This document shows positions 63,790 to 64,000 of a DNA stretch of 64,000 bases, in pieces; the first letter of the stretch is position 1, and each line of letters opens with the position of its first letter. The position numbers and the translations under genes were made by a program. Source of the stretch: Enterovibrio calviensis DSM 14347 (GTDB lineage Bacteria; Pseudomonadota; Gammaproteobacteria; Enterobacterales; Vibrionaceae). The stretch covers positions 303,196 to 367,195 of the forward strand of contig NZ_KK211218.1 in NCBI RefSeq assembly GCF_000621165.1. The letters run 5' to 3'. The notes under the pieces were generated by a model. It was not told where the DNA came from. It worked only from the letters and a program-made list of their open reading frames with translations, and did no database searches.

Positions 63790-64000
63790 TTACTCCTTAA
63801 CCATAAAGACAATAAGCCGCTTAGGTCCGTGTGCGCCATAAGCCAAGGTTTGTTGAATGTCGGCTGTTTTTGATGGCCCCGAGATGAGCAATAAGTTGGT
63901 GGGAGGTTGAGTATCCCATCCCGCTTGTATCCACCATGGTGTTGCCATCAAGTCATTGAAGTTAGAGACAATGTCACATTCACGAAGGATGGCAATATGT
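63790..64000 (-). CDS. LutC/YkgG-family (LUD domain) protein, N-terminus outside window
   Basis: The C-terminal 70 residues are visible: HIAILRECDIVSNFND, LLLISGPSKTADIQQTL and YGAHGPKRLIVFMVKE. The motif SGPS-TADI followed by GxHGP is diagnostic for LutC (LldG), a partner of the LutAB/LldEF L-lactate dehydrogenase. It ends with TAACC directly before the D-lactate dehydrogenase ATG, so the two are in one operon, probably a D/L-lactate utilisation cluster continuing to the right. Confidence 0.88.
   Translation of the reverse strand, partial: HIAILRECDIVSNFNDLMATPWWIQAGWDTQPPTNLLLISGPSKTADIQQTLAYGAHGPKRLIVFMVKE

Overview
The window looks like a chromosomal segment of a marine gammaproteobacterium of the Vibrionaceae or a close relative. 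The evidence is the linked thrS-infC-rpmI-rplT, pheS-pheT and ihfA genes, btuCD, a LigE-type exported DNA ligase, a YbiT-type ABC-F ATPase, TrhO and HrpA, all close to the enteric/vibrio forms. No phage, integrase, IS transposase, CRISPR array, tRNA or rRNA gene was found. About 50 protein genes are supported, two of them cut by the window edges (hutI and a lutC-type gene).

Layout. 1-4.0 kb: hut region (hutI, an AraC regulator, an alpha/beta hydrolase, hutC) with HutC-like operators. 4.3-9.1 kb: exported glycerophosphodiester phosphodiesterase, an unrecognised 264-aa protein with a His/Gly/Thr/Asp-rich repeat tail, an SPOUT RNA methyltransferase, mgtE. 9.4-12.7 kb: thrS-infC-rpmI-rplT, with a tRNA-anticodon-like operator hairpin before thrS and an ATT start for infC. 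12.7-29.2 kb: an accessory catabolic block lying between rplT and pheS, genes that are adjacent in Escherichia coli. 29.5-36.8 kb: pheST, ihfA, astE, btuCD. 37-39.8 kb: TerB-like and VF530-type genes, ybiT. 40.3-49.6 kb: a lipid/aldehyde-themed stretch (AraC regulator, class-3 aldehyde dehydrogenase, acyl-CoA synthetase, FadL porin, small exported protein, lipoxygenase homologue). 50.3-60.9 kb: trhO, osmC, a small RTX protein, hrpA, an L,D-transpeptidase-like protein, exported DNA ligase, LacI regulator. 60.9-64 kb: FAD/Fe-S D-lactate dehydrogenase and a LutC-type gene.

The accessory block at 12.7-29.2 kb is the most interesting region. A leftward six-gene operon (PdxA-like dehydrogenase, enolase-superfamily sugar-acid dehydratase, GguC/AraD1-type protein, beta-propeller, ketoglutaric-semialdehyde-type dehydrogenase, SMP-30 lactonase) can be read as an oxidative, Weimberg-like sugar-acid route to 2-oxoglutarate. 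The divergent rightward operon encodes a CUT1-type sugar ABC transporter followed, with coupled starts, by a membrane-anchored dihaem cytochrome c and a DOMON-cytochrome b561 fusion. A FadR-type GntR regulator closes the block. Three 19-bp palindromes of the form TGGTAT-N7-ATACCA lie before the leftward operon, the rightward operon and the regulator gene, so all three are probably one regulon. A polysaccharide deacetylase with a chitin-binding-like tail sits at its edge. The second notable item is a lipoxygenase homologue whose iron-ligand positions appear degenerate.

All functional calls come from reading the translated sequence against known families. No database search or folding computation was run.
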